Program-made: the position numbers and the translations under genes
Assembly (NCBI GenBank): GCA_026182355.1
Contig: JAPFBL010000068.1
Coordinates: 11,879,001-11,943,000 of the forward strand
DNA length: 64,000 nucleotides
Direction of reading: 5' to 3'
From: Hermatobates lingyangjiaoensis
Taxonomy: Eukaryota; Arthropoda; Insecta; Hemiptera; Hermatobatidae
The notes under the pieces: generated by a model
Databases searched by the model: none
What the model saw: the letters and a program-made list of their open reading frames with translations, nothing else
What the model was told of the DNA's origin: nothing
Shown: in pieces, positions 24,860 to 37,400 of the stretch
Layout of the letters: every line of letters begins with the position of its first letter
Position numbering within the stretch: the first letter of the stretch is position 1

Positions 24860-27800
24860 GTAAGAAAATTACATTTAAAAATCAACAAGATCCAAATAAA
24901 ATGTATTATTTATCGTGTTATTTGTTGTAAAAAAGGCTTAAATATAAATAAACTAACTCTGAAAACAAAATTAAATAAATATTAAGTAAAGAAAATAATG
25001 TAAGATATGACGTGATCATATATGTAGTGCTATTACTGTAAAATGGACGACTCTTATTCATGATAATAGAGTAATAAAACCAATAGCTATTATATCAAAG
25101 TAGTCAGATGCGGTTTATGGTCAGATGTTTGCTGATAGCACTGAAGATTTATACTTTCAATCTACAAGTTACCTTAGCAGTTTAAATCTGAGAAATACAA
25201 AATTCAATATCCATTATTCCTTTGAGAGAACATCAAATTGTTGGTCTTCTGCTTCTGTGAGATACACATTAATAGTGACTAAAAGTGTATAGTAGTTGGG
25301 AAGTGTAAAGAATAAAAACCGAATGTGTCGTATCTAGAAAGGTTGTGTGTGGTATTGAATGTCTTCCTAGTGGAGAGAACCACGATTATTCTTTATAAAT
25401 TTCTTGTGAAGTACGTGGTGATATAGTGATATAGTTCATTGGGATTTTGAAGGCTTGGTGGGTGTGAGTAATAAGTATGAGTAATATGTTGCATGAAGAT
25501 GCAAGGTTTCAGAAACAGTAAATCACTTTGTTCATCTCCTAAATCAACAGTACATATCTAATGTTAACATTGAAATATAATATTAATTATTAATTTTATA
25601 AATAGCTCACTACTTTTAAGAATCATTAATATAATTATAAGAATAACAATGAAATATAAACTGTATAATTAATACAGCTGATTAGTTGCGCATGGGCGTT
25701 TGTTTGACAGTTGGGATGGACTTCCTAGAGATGGCTAACTCAAGTATCATCGACCAGATTGTGACGCTGAACGAACTAGGGCTTGCGGTGATGGAGCCGA
25801 CGCTGGCAATGCCAGAACTTCAGGCCTTGTTGTCAAGTAGTCAAGAGTTTGACCTTCTCGTAACTGAGGCTCTGTTCGTACAAGACTCGGCATCCGTTCT
25901 GGCTCACCGCTTCAACGTTCCTCACGTCGTCATAATGACACTTAGTGGTTTACCTTGGGTCAACTATGTTATGGGTAATCCTCTTTTACCGTCCCATGTC
26001 AATGACTTTAAGACTCAATATTCTGGTGACATGAATTTTTTCCAGAGACTTTACAATACGTATACTGTTTTTGTTAGCATTGCTGCAAATTACCTATACT
26101 ATTTGCCTAGGCATGAGGGATTAGTTCAGAAATACGTAAAATATCCTGGTTCCGAGAACAGGCCGTCATTGCATCGCCTTTTAACTAACATATCGTTAGT
26201 TGTTGAGAATGGTCACTGGGTTACCAGTGGAGCGTCGTCAGTTGCTCCCAACATGGTCAGGATTGGTGGAGTACAGATCAGCCCCAAGCAGCCTCTGCCT
26301 AAGGTAACAGACTCAAATATCTGTCTTATAAATGTCAAATGAAAGACTATTAAGAAACATTCTTTAGAATAATTTTAAAAAGTAGTATAAAGTTCTTTAA
26401 TTAACATTAAAAAGCTTTGTTATGGAATAATGGAAGAAACCTTCATGAACCTTAAACTTCGTATAAAATCCTAGAATATTAATTAGCTGGTCCTACAACT
26501 TTATTTTAACTTTTGTATTGTATTCTTTTTATTGTCTTATATCATTATTTAATCATCCCTTGTAATATTTTTTTGCTCTTTTCTGTTACACGTAGATATT
26601 CTCTTTATGGATTTCCTGTTTACTTTTACTACATCTATTTCTTTTCTTGATTTATTATCCTGTATAATCACTTATATACATATGTGATAAAACCCCTTTT
26701 AACCTTATTAAACATGTCACTTAGCTTCATCGATTTCGATTATCCTTCTGATAGCAGGATATTAATTTGTATGATGGAATCTCTGTCAGAAGATCAAACT
26801 GCCGAGACTATTGAACACTTCAAGAATAATGTCTTAACTGAGATCTTTTACCTATCTACACAAATATATATGGAACAAGATTTTACAGTAAATAGGTGAA
26901 ATAAAAATTAATGTCTATAGCTTTGGTAAAGACCCATACATTAATTAATTGTTTAAATAATTGTTTGGAAGAAAAGTTGTTCTAATGACATTATAATTGC
27001 TAAATATTTGTCAAGGTCTATTAAATAAATTTCTACCGCTAGTACTAAAATAACATATTTATATGAGTCAGAATGAAGAAAATTAGTAGTTAGTGATTTC
27101 ATACGGACCAATAGTCACCTCATCCCGCCAAATTGGAGGAAAGTAGTTTTTGATTTATATTTATGGCCACCTGAGAAAGGTATGTACATTGTTTACAGAT
27201 GCACAACACAAATCATAAGCCATTAATATCGAGAAGTCCTTGAAACCTAAATACCAATAAAAAATTAATTCTTATCTATCAAATAAAATGTTGGATAGTA
27301 AGGCTGTAGTAGAATTAGGAAACTTGTTAAATTTTGTTTTTTATATTAAAACTATGTAATGTTCTTTCTATTTTAAACTTTTCGGTTAGGAAATAGACAC
27401 AAACAATTACTAAAATAATAGATTGAATATGTGCCAACAGTCTATAAATCTACTATAACTGTAAACTGTAAACTTAATACAATATTTGAGCAACCTACAC
27501 AGTAGTTCAAACGTTACCCACTAAATAAAAGTAATAAATACGTAATAGTATTTACATCGCCGGAATTGGAGGACTCTTTTTTCCAACAAAAAAAGAGTTA
27601 GGGGTCAATTTCGATGAATGAAACAGGTTAACTTCTGTTCTTTTTTTTTCGCAGTCCATTTCGTGTGTGGTATTGGAAACTTTTCTTTTGATCCTGAAAG
27701 GGCCACTTCCCACTTCATCTAATTTATTTCTGTTAAGTTTACCACCATTGACTTCAAACAACATATCACCTTCGACAAAATGCATATCTCACAGGTTTTG

Positions 27801-30800
27801 CAAAATTTGTGCTTAATAGAGTCCTTATTCTTAAAGTAGTAAAAGAGGCATAGTTTATTTACTAATTAGTTTGAGCCAATGTGCCCTAAATTCTTATAAA
27901 TTTTCTCAATTAATTGTTTACCAAAATCTTCGGAGACATAACTTTTATTACGATCTTTCAACACTTTAAAATTAATACACCATCATTTAAAATCTTCATA
28001 GAATTATCTATTTCCTCTACAATAGCTCTTTGATTGTCCAGTATATCGACTATGGATAATCCTGTTTACTACTTTTAAAGAACCGTCTTTGTTATCAAAA
28101 CATTCAAGAACCAAGCTACGAGATAAATCTGCATCTATGTTATCTCTTCCTGACTTATAAATGTTTGGAAATTATACATTGATAGATAAAGCATGAGATC
28201 TCCCATTGCTTAATCCGATCTTGATTTTGATTTTAAATTCAAGGGGGGTTTGTTATCGGATGTTACTGTAAATTATTTATCAATTAAATAATGTTGCCAG
28301 TATATAATAGATTCTTTAATCACAAGATATTTCAGATAAATAATTTCTTTTTTTTTTTTACTTGGCCTGTTGTTAATTTCTTGGAAAAGTATCCTAGTGA
28401 GTGATATATTCCATTATCCTAACACTGTTTCAAAACAGAACCTTCGCATTTACTTCTATAAGGCTTTCTTTATTATGATCGTAAATGCTAAAATAGGTGT
28501 TGAACATAGATTTTGTTTAATTCTTGAAAACAGTCTTCACATTCAGTGGTCCACTTAAACTTCCCATCTTTCTTTAATATGTTAAGTAATGGAGTCAATC
28601 TTTGGCTATAATCATCTATGAATTTGTGTTATAAATTGATTTTCCTAAGTATCTGATGAATCATCGTTGTTGAAGTTGGACGTGGTAACTCATTATTGGC
28701 AATGACACAATCTTTAAATATATTACATAAAATGGATATATTTTACTCTTTTCAATGACATGACCTAAATATTTTACAACATTTGGGCAAAAGAACATTT
28801 ATTTAATTTCAATTTGAGCTTAAAACCTTCTTGTTTAAGCGCTTGAAGGACCAACCTGATATGTTAAAAATAGCTGGTGAGTTTTGTATCCAAAAGATAG
28901 TATTTTCCAAGCATATTCCTTTCTGGGTAATTAATCCTGTTTTTTTTCGGACTTTTGGACGGATTAATATTAACTAACTAGCAGAATTTACGTCTAAGGA
29001 AGTACAATAAGGTTTACAGTATCACCTGTACTCTAAACTAAGCCGACCCCTGGTTTGGTTTAGATTATACATACATACATATGCAGATGTATCAGGAGCA
29101 TATTTAGCTTAGCAATTAATCATCTTAACATCAGTAGATAAATGTAAATGCTTCATTTTTTTATGATAAATATGGTTGTTTTAGAATAAATGATTTCACG
29201 ATGAACTACCGATGCATACCTTCTCATATAGTTATTTAAACATTATTTAAAAAAACAATCCTGACATCATAATGGATAAAACTATATGGACAAGTTTACG
29301 AGCAGATGAAACTATGGCGAGAAAGATATTTTGAAAACCTCTGCATATCTAAAATTTTAGAATTTTAGTATACTTTATGTAAAAAGAGGTTAAGTAAAAA
29401 TAGTTTTTTAGTATAGTTTTCATAATTTCTCATTTTTCATAATTTCATTTACTAATGTGGATTGCATTTACGTAATTATAATACTGTAATAGCATTATAT
29501 TTTTCAATAGTATTTTATTGTAAAGTTGTTGCAAAATTTGATCAATATTTAAAGTGTATTGCACTTTTTACTAGAAATTGGCATCTTGGATGGATGGAGC
29601 TGAGAATGGAGTTATTTACATAAGCTTTGGATCAGTAATTCAACCCAACAGACTAGGCTCTAACTTGATTAAGAGCTTAGTGAGTGTTTTGTCAAAGCTG
29701 AAGCAGAGAGTCATCTGGAAGTATTCGGGAAAACTAGAAAACTTACCAGCCAACGTGATGATAGAGGAGTGGCTGCCGCAGACCAGTATACTCGGTAACT
29801 GAATCAAATCATCAAATAAATTAACACTAACTTTGACAATTTATTCTGTTTTTTTGAACATTTATTTCTAGATATATATTATAAATAATCTTTTGCATTT
29901 CTTTAAAGTAATAAGCTTGGTAGACTATTCTCCGGTTCAAAGGGTTAAATTGTAGCCAATTTCGTGATTTCTTTTCTACTATATATCGTCAAAATTGTTA
30001 TCTTTTTGATTTCCCATTTCCTCAATAAGGCTGATTCAATCATGAATTTTTTCTGGTTATTAGAAGAATAAAGTTTACTTAGAAATTCTAATTTTAATAT
30101 TCTTGTTATGACTTCATCATAAAAAAAAGTTTTTTTTTTCTTTTTAATGTTTATTTCATTTAATAACCTTTACTATTGTTAAAGGTGATGAATATCTCTA
30201 CATCTAACAATTGTTTTCAATTTCTTTCACAATGTATCATATGACATAGTAAGTTTTTCATAACTATTATTACCATAGGATAAATAAAATTATCACGTTA
30301 ACAAAAAAAAATATTTATCCATAAATTTATTTATGTATATATAATATACAAAATAATGTATAATATATATATAATATAATATTATATATAATATTTAAGT
30401 AATATATAATATATAATTTAAAGTAGTAATTTAAAGAAGTAATATATAATATTTAAAACTTATTAGTTTTTACCAAATGTCAGTGGTCCTGCAATTTCTA
30501 AAAACATCATTCATTTTATGATTTCGGCGTCCATAAACAACTAACTATTCATACATGACTAACAAGTTACAAAGTTTTATCTAAAATATGAATAATTAAG
30601 CCCACGGTTATTGACGTAGTTTAATAACTTCCTAACTGAAAATTGCATGAACTCATGTAGAACAAATTCTAAATTACAATGGGGAAGGTTTGATTTTAAT
30701 TGTGCACGGAACAATGCATCAGGAATCACAATCTCCTTTCATTATTCTGAAGTTTTCAGTTTTTATAGTCTTATTGCATTTTGCGGCAATCAAAATTTAT

Positions 30801-31361
30801 TGAAATATTTTTATATTTAATTTATGGCTTATTTTTTGATAAATTTTATTATTTTAAAGTTAGTCATTTAGTGTAGAAACATGTTGTGAAATGTTCCGTA
30901 ACACCCATTTCCATCCATGTAATTTCAATAAAGAAGTATTCAGCTTATTCCTTTAAATAGAGCTACTTTTTTGGTTTAATTTCATTCTGATCTGTTAAAT
31001 GGTGTGAGATGTACAGTGTACTCAATTTTTCGAAATCAATCATAAGTCAACATTATTAGATTTTATTATAAAACACACTTTTCGGTTATTGAGAAATTAT
31101 TAATTTTTCCCCTATTGCTACAATTCATTTCATAATTGTTGTAATATTTCAATACTCTAGATTTAGCAGTTTAAGAAACAAAAGTGTTGTCTAAATTGTT
31201 TTTTGAAAAAAAAATATTCATAGCTAAAAAAAAAAAAAAAATAGAACACATCTAGACTATAGGGTCAATTGTTGTGAAAATTTGAATTTTATCTATTAAA
31301 CATTGTCCTTGTATGGTTCTTACAAACTTTTCGACAAGACGAAGCCACCAAATCACCCACC

Positions 31362-31402
<41 letters not shown>

Positions 31403-34400
31403 CACACACACACACACACACAGACACACACACACACACACACATACATACATACATACAGACAGACATCATCAAAATAACGTCAAAAATTTTTAAAGAC
31501 ACAAACCATGTATATCCATTAAAATCTAGAAATCGATATTTTTCATGATGAAACATTTATTTAAAACAAAATAGATAACAATAGATATCAAAACATTTTA
31601 ATGTATTAAAATATGAATATTGATTTTTTTTTATTATCACTATTGCTTACTTACTTGGAACTTTAATTCAAAAATAGATTTCTAATATTGTTCATTTATT
31701 CAAACATTTATATTCTGTTGATTGAAGCTACGCGTATACAAAACTGGTGTCGGTCAAGTTAAATGTGAGAAACAATAAAGAAAACAGAGTAATGTTTTCC
31801 GTCATGTTGCCATAAATTATTAATTTTGCTTCACGAGCAAACATATCAGGTAGAAGTTATACACTATTAAAATGTATATATAAATTAAATTTAAATATTC
31901 TTATTTAGCATATGCTTTATGTTAACAAAATTGAGATAACTATGGATAATAGATAATTTTATAAACATTAGTAACAGTTTGTTCAAACTTTACTCAGTCT
32001 TAACGAAGGTAATACCTACTTCTAAGAGGGTTGACAGCTAGCGGATAGTTTTTTACTTTTTCTTACTGTACTCCTTTGTTTTCCCAAATATCGCTGCCTG
32101 GACCTTTGTCCCTTCCTGCTCTTTACACCCTTTTCATATACCACTCTTCCCTTGCACCCCCCAGCATAACGTTTCTGCATCTAGTCTTTCAGTTGGGTTT
32201 TTTATTTGATGAATACCGCTTGTTACGGTTGAAAGATCATAGTCTTTTTTTCCCATTTAATATTTTAGTTGACCAGTGATTGTTATTTTATGTGTTTATG
32301 TGAAATCTTGACATGAAGAATAGATGTGTAAGAAACCTCTTCTTTGCTGCGTTGAAGTAGATAATGCCCTAGCATCTGCTGAGTTTTGTAAATGCCACGG
32401 TCTTGTAACACGTTACAAATTCAATTTCAATAATTTGAGAAGTGATGTAATTTGATTATCAAAATTAAAGTCCTTATTAAATATGTTTATTTCTTTCAGC
32501 TCATAAAAAGTGTGTCCTGTTCATCACTCATGGAGGATATGCCAGCTTCACTGAGTCCCTGAATGCTGGAGTGCCGCTGATAGGCATCCCAATCTTTGGA
32601 GACCAAGCCCTTAATGTCCATGACATGGTTCGCTTTCGAATGGGACTTTACCTCAGTATTTACAATATTTCTGAGACATCGCTCAACTGGGCTATCGACG
32701 AAATTATCAGTAATCCCAGGTAAATAATACTAACCATGTTGTTCTTTTGTTTTTAGCTATAAGATTTAACCTATTAACAGGTAATTGTGTTAAATTCCTT
32801 CTATGAATATTATGGTATCATTGTTCCATCAAATAAACTATATGAAAAATTAACAATATATTTTTAATTAGGTTATATTTTATGCTTGGTAACATTTAGA
32901 ATATACTCGTAGTATTATTTTGAAAAATAAATACAGAAGGCAGTTTTATCTTGTTTATGACAACTTTCACAATGCATTACAAATTTTCTTTAATTTATTT
33001 TTTAATTTATTATTAATTAACTATTGAACTTATGAAGGTTAATGTTAACAGAAGTAAGTGATTATAATGAGAGATTTGGTCTTCGTGTTTTGCAGGGTTT
33101 TTTCTTCCAATTTTATATTTTGTTTAGAAAAACTAAATTGAGGTTTGTATATATTTTTCTATCTTTTTGATATTTATGAAATATTTTGCTGGATGTGTAA
33201 ACGTACCACTTGTATTCATACTAACTTATCAATTAAAATTTAGAATTATTTTATACTAGTATAGAATATTAATGCACTGATACTAATAAGGCTACTAATG
33301 CTAAAATAAAAAAATCTGGAGTGGCCTACACTCAACTTTACTATAAGTAAATTTAATATCAATCTTCTTGGGTATATAATATATAATGTATCATTTATGC
33401 ATAATGTAAACACCTAAATGGAAGATGTTTATTAGTCTTTCATTCCTGAGGTAGTACTGGTAGTGACTGATCGACTTATCAATATATAAGCTTGTTTTTG
33501 TATAACACACCACTGATGCAAATAATCTCATTAGTATAACTACAGCAGTAATAATTAAATTATTCCTTGATAAAGAATTAAATTACCTTACATAATCTTT
33601 ACAAATAGATGATTCCTTAAAAGAAGAACTACTGTTATCGCTGCAGTATGATGTTCAATATTAGCTTCTGAAATGCTGCTGTTAAAAACGCACACACATA
33701 AATCTCTCTCAATATATCGCTCGCAAAATTATATGGATATATAATTTCTTACTGTAGTAACACATTCAGTTTAAATCTTTTCTTAGTTGTAAGAAGTGTC
33801 CAATTAACTTCTTAGTGCTAGACACTGATTTTTATTCCAAGTCTTTATATATTATATATGAATTGAAACATATTATGGAGAGTCGAGAAGTAAGACAACT
33901 GTAGTTGTTTTGCTGCATTGATAAGTATTTTCTTTGATGCATGATGGTGTTTATCTTCAGTACAGTCTTCGCACAGCCATCGACATCCTTTATAAGGGAT
34001 TTAGAGAAATCCCCTTAAAGGAAATTCAAGGCGTCTCATACACCAGCTGTCAATACTCTCATCAACGGTTTCCCCTTCAATGTCATAGAAATACTGCATT
34101 TAGCATTTGATACTAAATTCTTTTAGTCTTCTGAAATGAACATTTGCTTTGAAACTTTTTTTTACAATCCGTGCATTTCAGTTCGGAAGATATTTTCGTT
34201 TATAAGTTATTGTTTTTGTTTTAAAAAAAGATCATTTTTTAATAAACATACTTTATTTAATAAATGTGATTGATATCCAAAGAAAGTGACAATTTCAATC
34301 ACAAATTTTAGTTTAGGTTGTAATTACTCTTAAGAATTCATAAACTTTTTATTATGAAAAACTAATGATATAATTTTTAAAAAATAATATAAAATATTAA

Positions 34401-37400
34401 ATTCTTGAAAAAAATATAATGGCTTAAAATAAAATATAAATTCTAGAGAGAAGAATGAATATTTGAAATAAATATTCCAGGGCATGGTCTGATGAAGGGA
34501 AATTGGTTTTTACTTTTGAAATAAATGAAATTCTGTGTCTAGGAAAGGTCTGTGGGATGGCATGTTAATATTTGACTTCTCCATTTTTTGAGTTGTGCAG
34601 TTACAAAGCCTGTGGTTTGTTCAAGGTTGTCAATTACGTAATGCTAACAGAGTTAGCCCCTCATTTCTAGTATATGGACATTAACCACTTTCAGCATTCC
34701 TCAGAAATAACGCTGAAGCAGTCATTAAAAGAAACATCCAGTTTGGTTTTTCAATAAATGTAACAATGCTAAAAACGAGAATGCAGGAGGTTATTAGTTT
34801 TTAAAAAAAAATATGTAAAAAATGGTATTAAAGTTTAATTTTTTTATACAATAAGTAGGGAAGTTCTAAAAATTCTAAAGGAATTTTTTTGAAAAAGATT
34901 ATGAAATGTACTTCCTATTTATAAATCAACATTTTTTTAAATTGAATTAGGCTTCTGAAGGTGACAAAGAAATAGGATAAAATAAATATTCAGAATTTAT
35001 TATGCAGATGTTAATAAATGCAACCAAAATATTGACTATAAAGAATTAATATCTTTTATATAATCATAGGACCATTTATCTTTATAAATTCTAATTCAGA
35101 TTTGTTTATATATGACAATGATCATTTCATTAATGAAGGAGATAAATTATAGTATTTCTTGTTAAAAGGAAGAACTTTAACATTTATGGGAAGTTTAATA
35201 AAAAAAATAAAAAATTGACACTATGGAGCACAAACATTTAAAAAATGTTTACTCAGCATAATTAATAGATCATTAACTATTATTTACCTATTTGATGTCA
35301 ATTAGTGTATATATAAGTTAAACGGACTTCTAAGTTTCTAATTAGCTTAATCATAGAAGTTACCAATGTTATTAATTTTTATATGGTGGCTATAAAATAA
35401 AATTTTTCTAATGTACAGGACATAAGGTGAACGTTATAATTGAGGTGTGGAATGTCACAGCTTATGGTTAGACTGAGGTAGGGTAGGGTAGGTGACAGGT
35501 AGGGGAAACATGAAGAAGATGTAGAGGCCTCACCGACTGCCTGGATGGTCGTGTCCCGCAGGGTAGTAGACGCACTCTCGCCGCTGCCCAGTCGTCTGAA
35601 TAAAACGCTCCATTACTCCTCAAACATTCCTTTGTAAAACTTCCGCCTTAGATCATGCTATTTTAATATGCTAAATTATTCTTCACACGATTAACTTTAC
35701 TAAAGGAATTTTATTATAAATACTTTGTTCATACTCGTAACCTAATAATATGATCGACACAGTGAGAAAATATTATTAGAGTTTTAAAACACCTTTAAAC
35801 ACCCAATTTAATTACTGATGATAACATACGTGTGTTAACATCATATAAAATTATTGTATATAATATCATATATTATATGACAGCATATCATTTAAATGAA
35901 ATAATTTTAAAATATAAAATTATATATTATTTGAATCGTATAAAAACATTCATTATAATAAAACTAGATTATGGACCTACGATGCCTTAAAATAGTCAGA
36001 AAAAATGATTAAATCATAATTTAATTTAAAACATGTTTATTACTTTACTACATTACTTTATTATTACTTTACTATAAGTAAAGTAGAATGATAAACAAAA
36101 ATTGCATCTCAAGATTTTGGCAGATTTACATATTTTGAGGCTATAAAGCTCTTTAATGACGTTTTTTTAATGATGTCTGTGTGTGTATGTGTGGGTGCGT
36201 GGGTGAGTGGGAGTGTCTCCAAAAGTTTGTGGGAGGCTTTGGTCCACAATCTTTGATTTATCAAATTAATATTTTACATAAAATATTATGAGCCAATGTT
36301 AACTACACTATGATTCTGATATTGTAGATGTGTGTATCGTTTGGGAGCAATTATGCATGATTAGAAAGTCATTTTTTTGGAAGAAATGTGTTTTTAGACA
36401 TTTTTTTGTCTCCTAAACTACAAACTATACAGTCTTGAAATTTGGTATTATCATGGAAGTAACAACTGCTATAACTTAAAAATCCTCAGATTTTCAAGTC
36501 AACAGGAAATATTTGTTTTTCAAAAAAATTGTAAAAATTTTGACTTATGATTCAATTTGAAAGCTTGTGAGGTGGATACACGCCATACAGTTTAACAGAT
36601 TCCAAATTAAATTATATCTATAAACAGATATGATGTGGGCAAAGAGATTAAATATATTTTTTTTAAATTACATGAACTGGAAGGATGTAAGGGTCAATTT
36701 TGTGTTTTCAGAGAATACTTTTTTACACTAAACAGCTCAATGTTAAAAAAAATGAAATTTTGCCAGAAAATTTAACAGTAAATTAGCAATTTACAAAAAA
36801 AAATCCATGAAATTAAAATCAATTAAATCAGCAAAAAAGTTATAAAAACTGAATATTGATATATTTATCCTGAACTAATGGATCACCTGCTATGCTTGTC
36901 AGATTTGTTTACATTTAATAACATTATTTACATTAACTTACTTTTTTTTCAGTAAATCCACTGAAATATAATTGAATTTTGAAGATATAATAAAAAAATT
37001 AGAAATGATAATGAGTTAATTTGAGACTTAATAAAAATACAATTTTTACATGTAAAAAAATCAATGCCAATGAAACACAATTTCTGGTGCTTTCCATGGT
37101 ATGATGGATTTCTCTAACAAAATGCTCTAATCAATATATTATGTTGCACCCTTGAACAAAACTTAATATCGGTGGTAGATTTCCTTGTGCATATAAATTA
37201 TATTATCTTTGAGAAATGCTGAAGTATGAAAAATGGACTCTTTCCTTTTAAGGAAGAGTTGTTTAGTTGTTCACAAATATCTAGTCTTTTCACAATTCTA
37301 ATCTAAAGGTTCATATTTAAGCTTTTTAAATTTAACTTCTAGCTACAAAAGTTTAAAATTATACTGAAAATCCGGCTTTGAATGTAAGTTGAATGTGTAA

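Noticed and set aside
27552..27785. 77-aa minus-strand frame as a host gene
   Set aside because: Clearly the C-terminal end of a Ty3/Gypsy integrase, continuous with decayed RNase H and RT.
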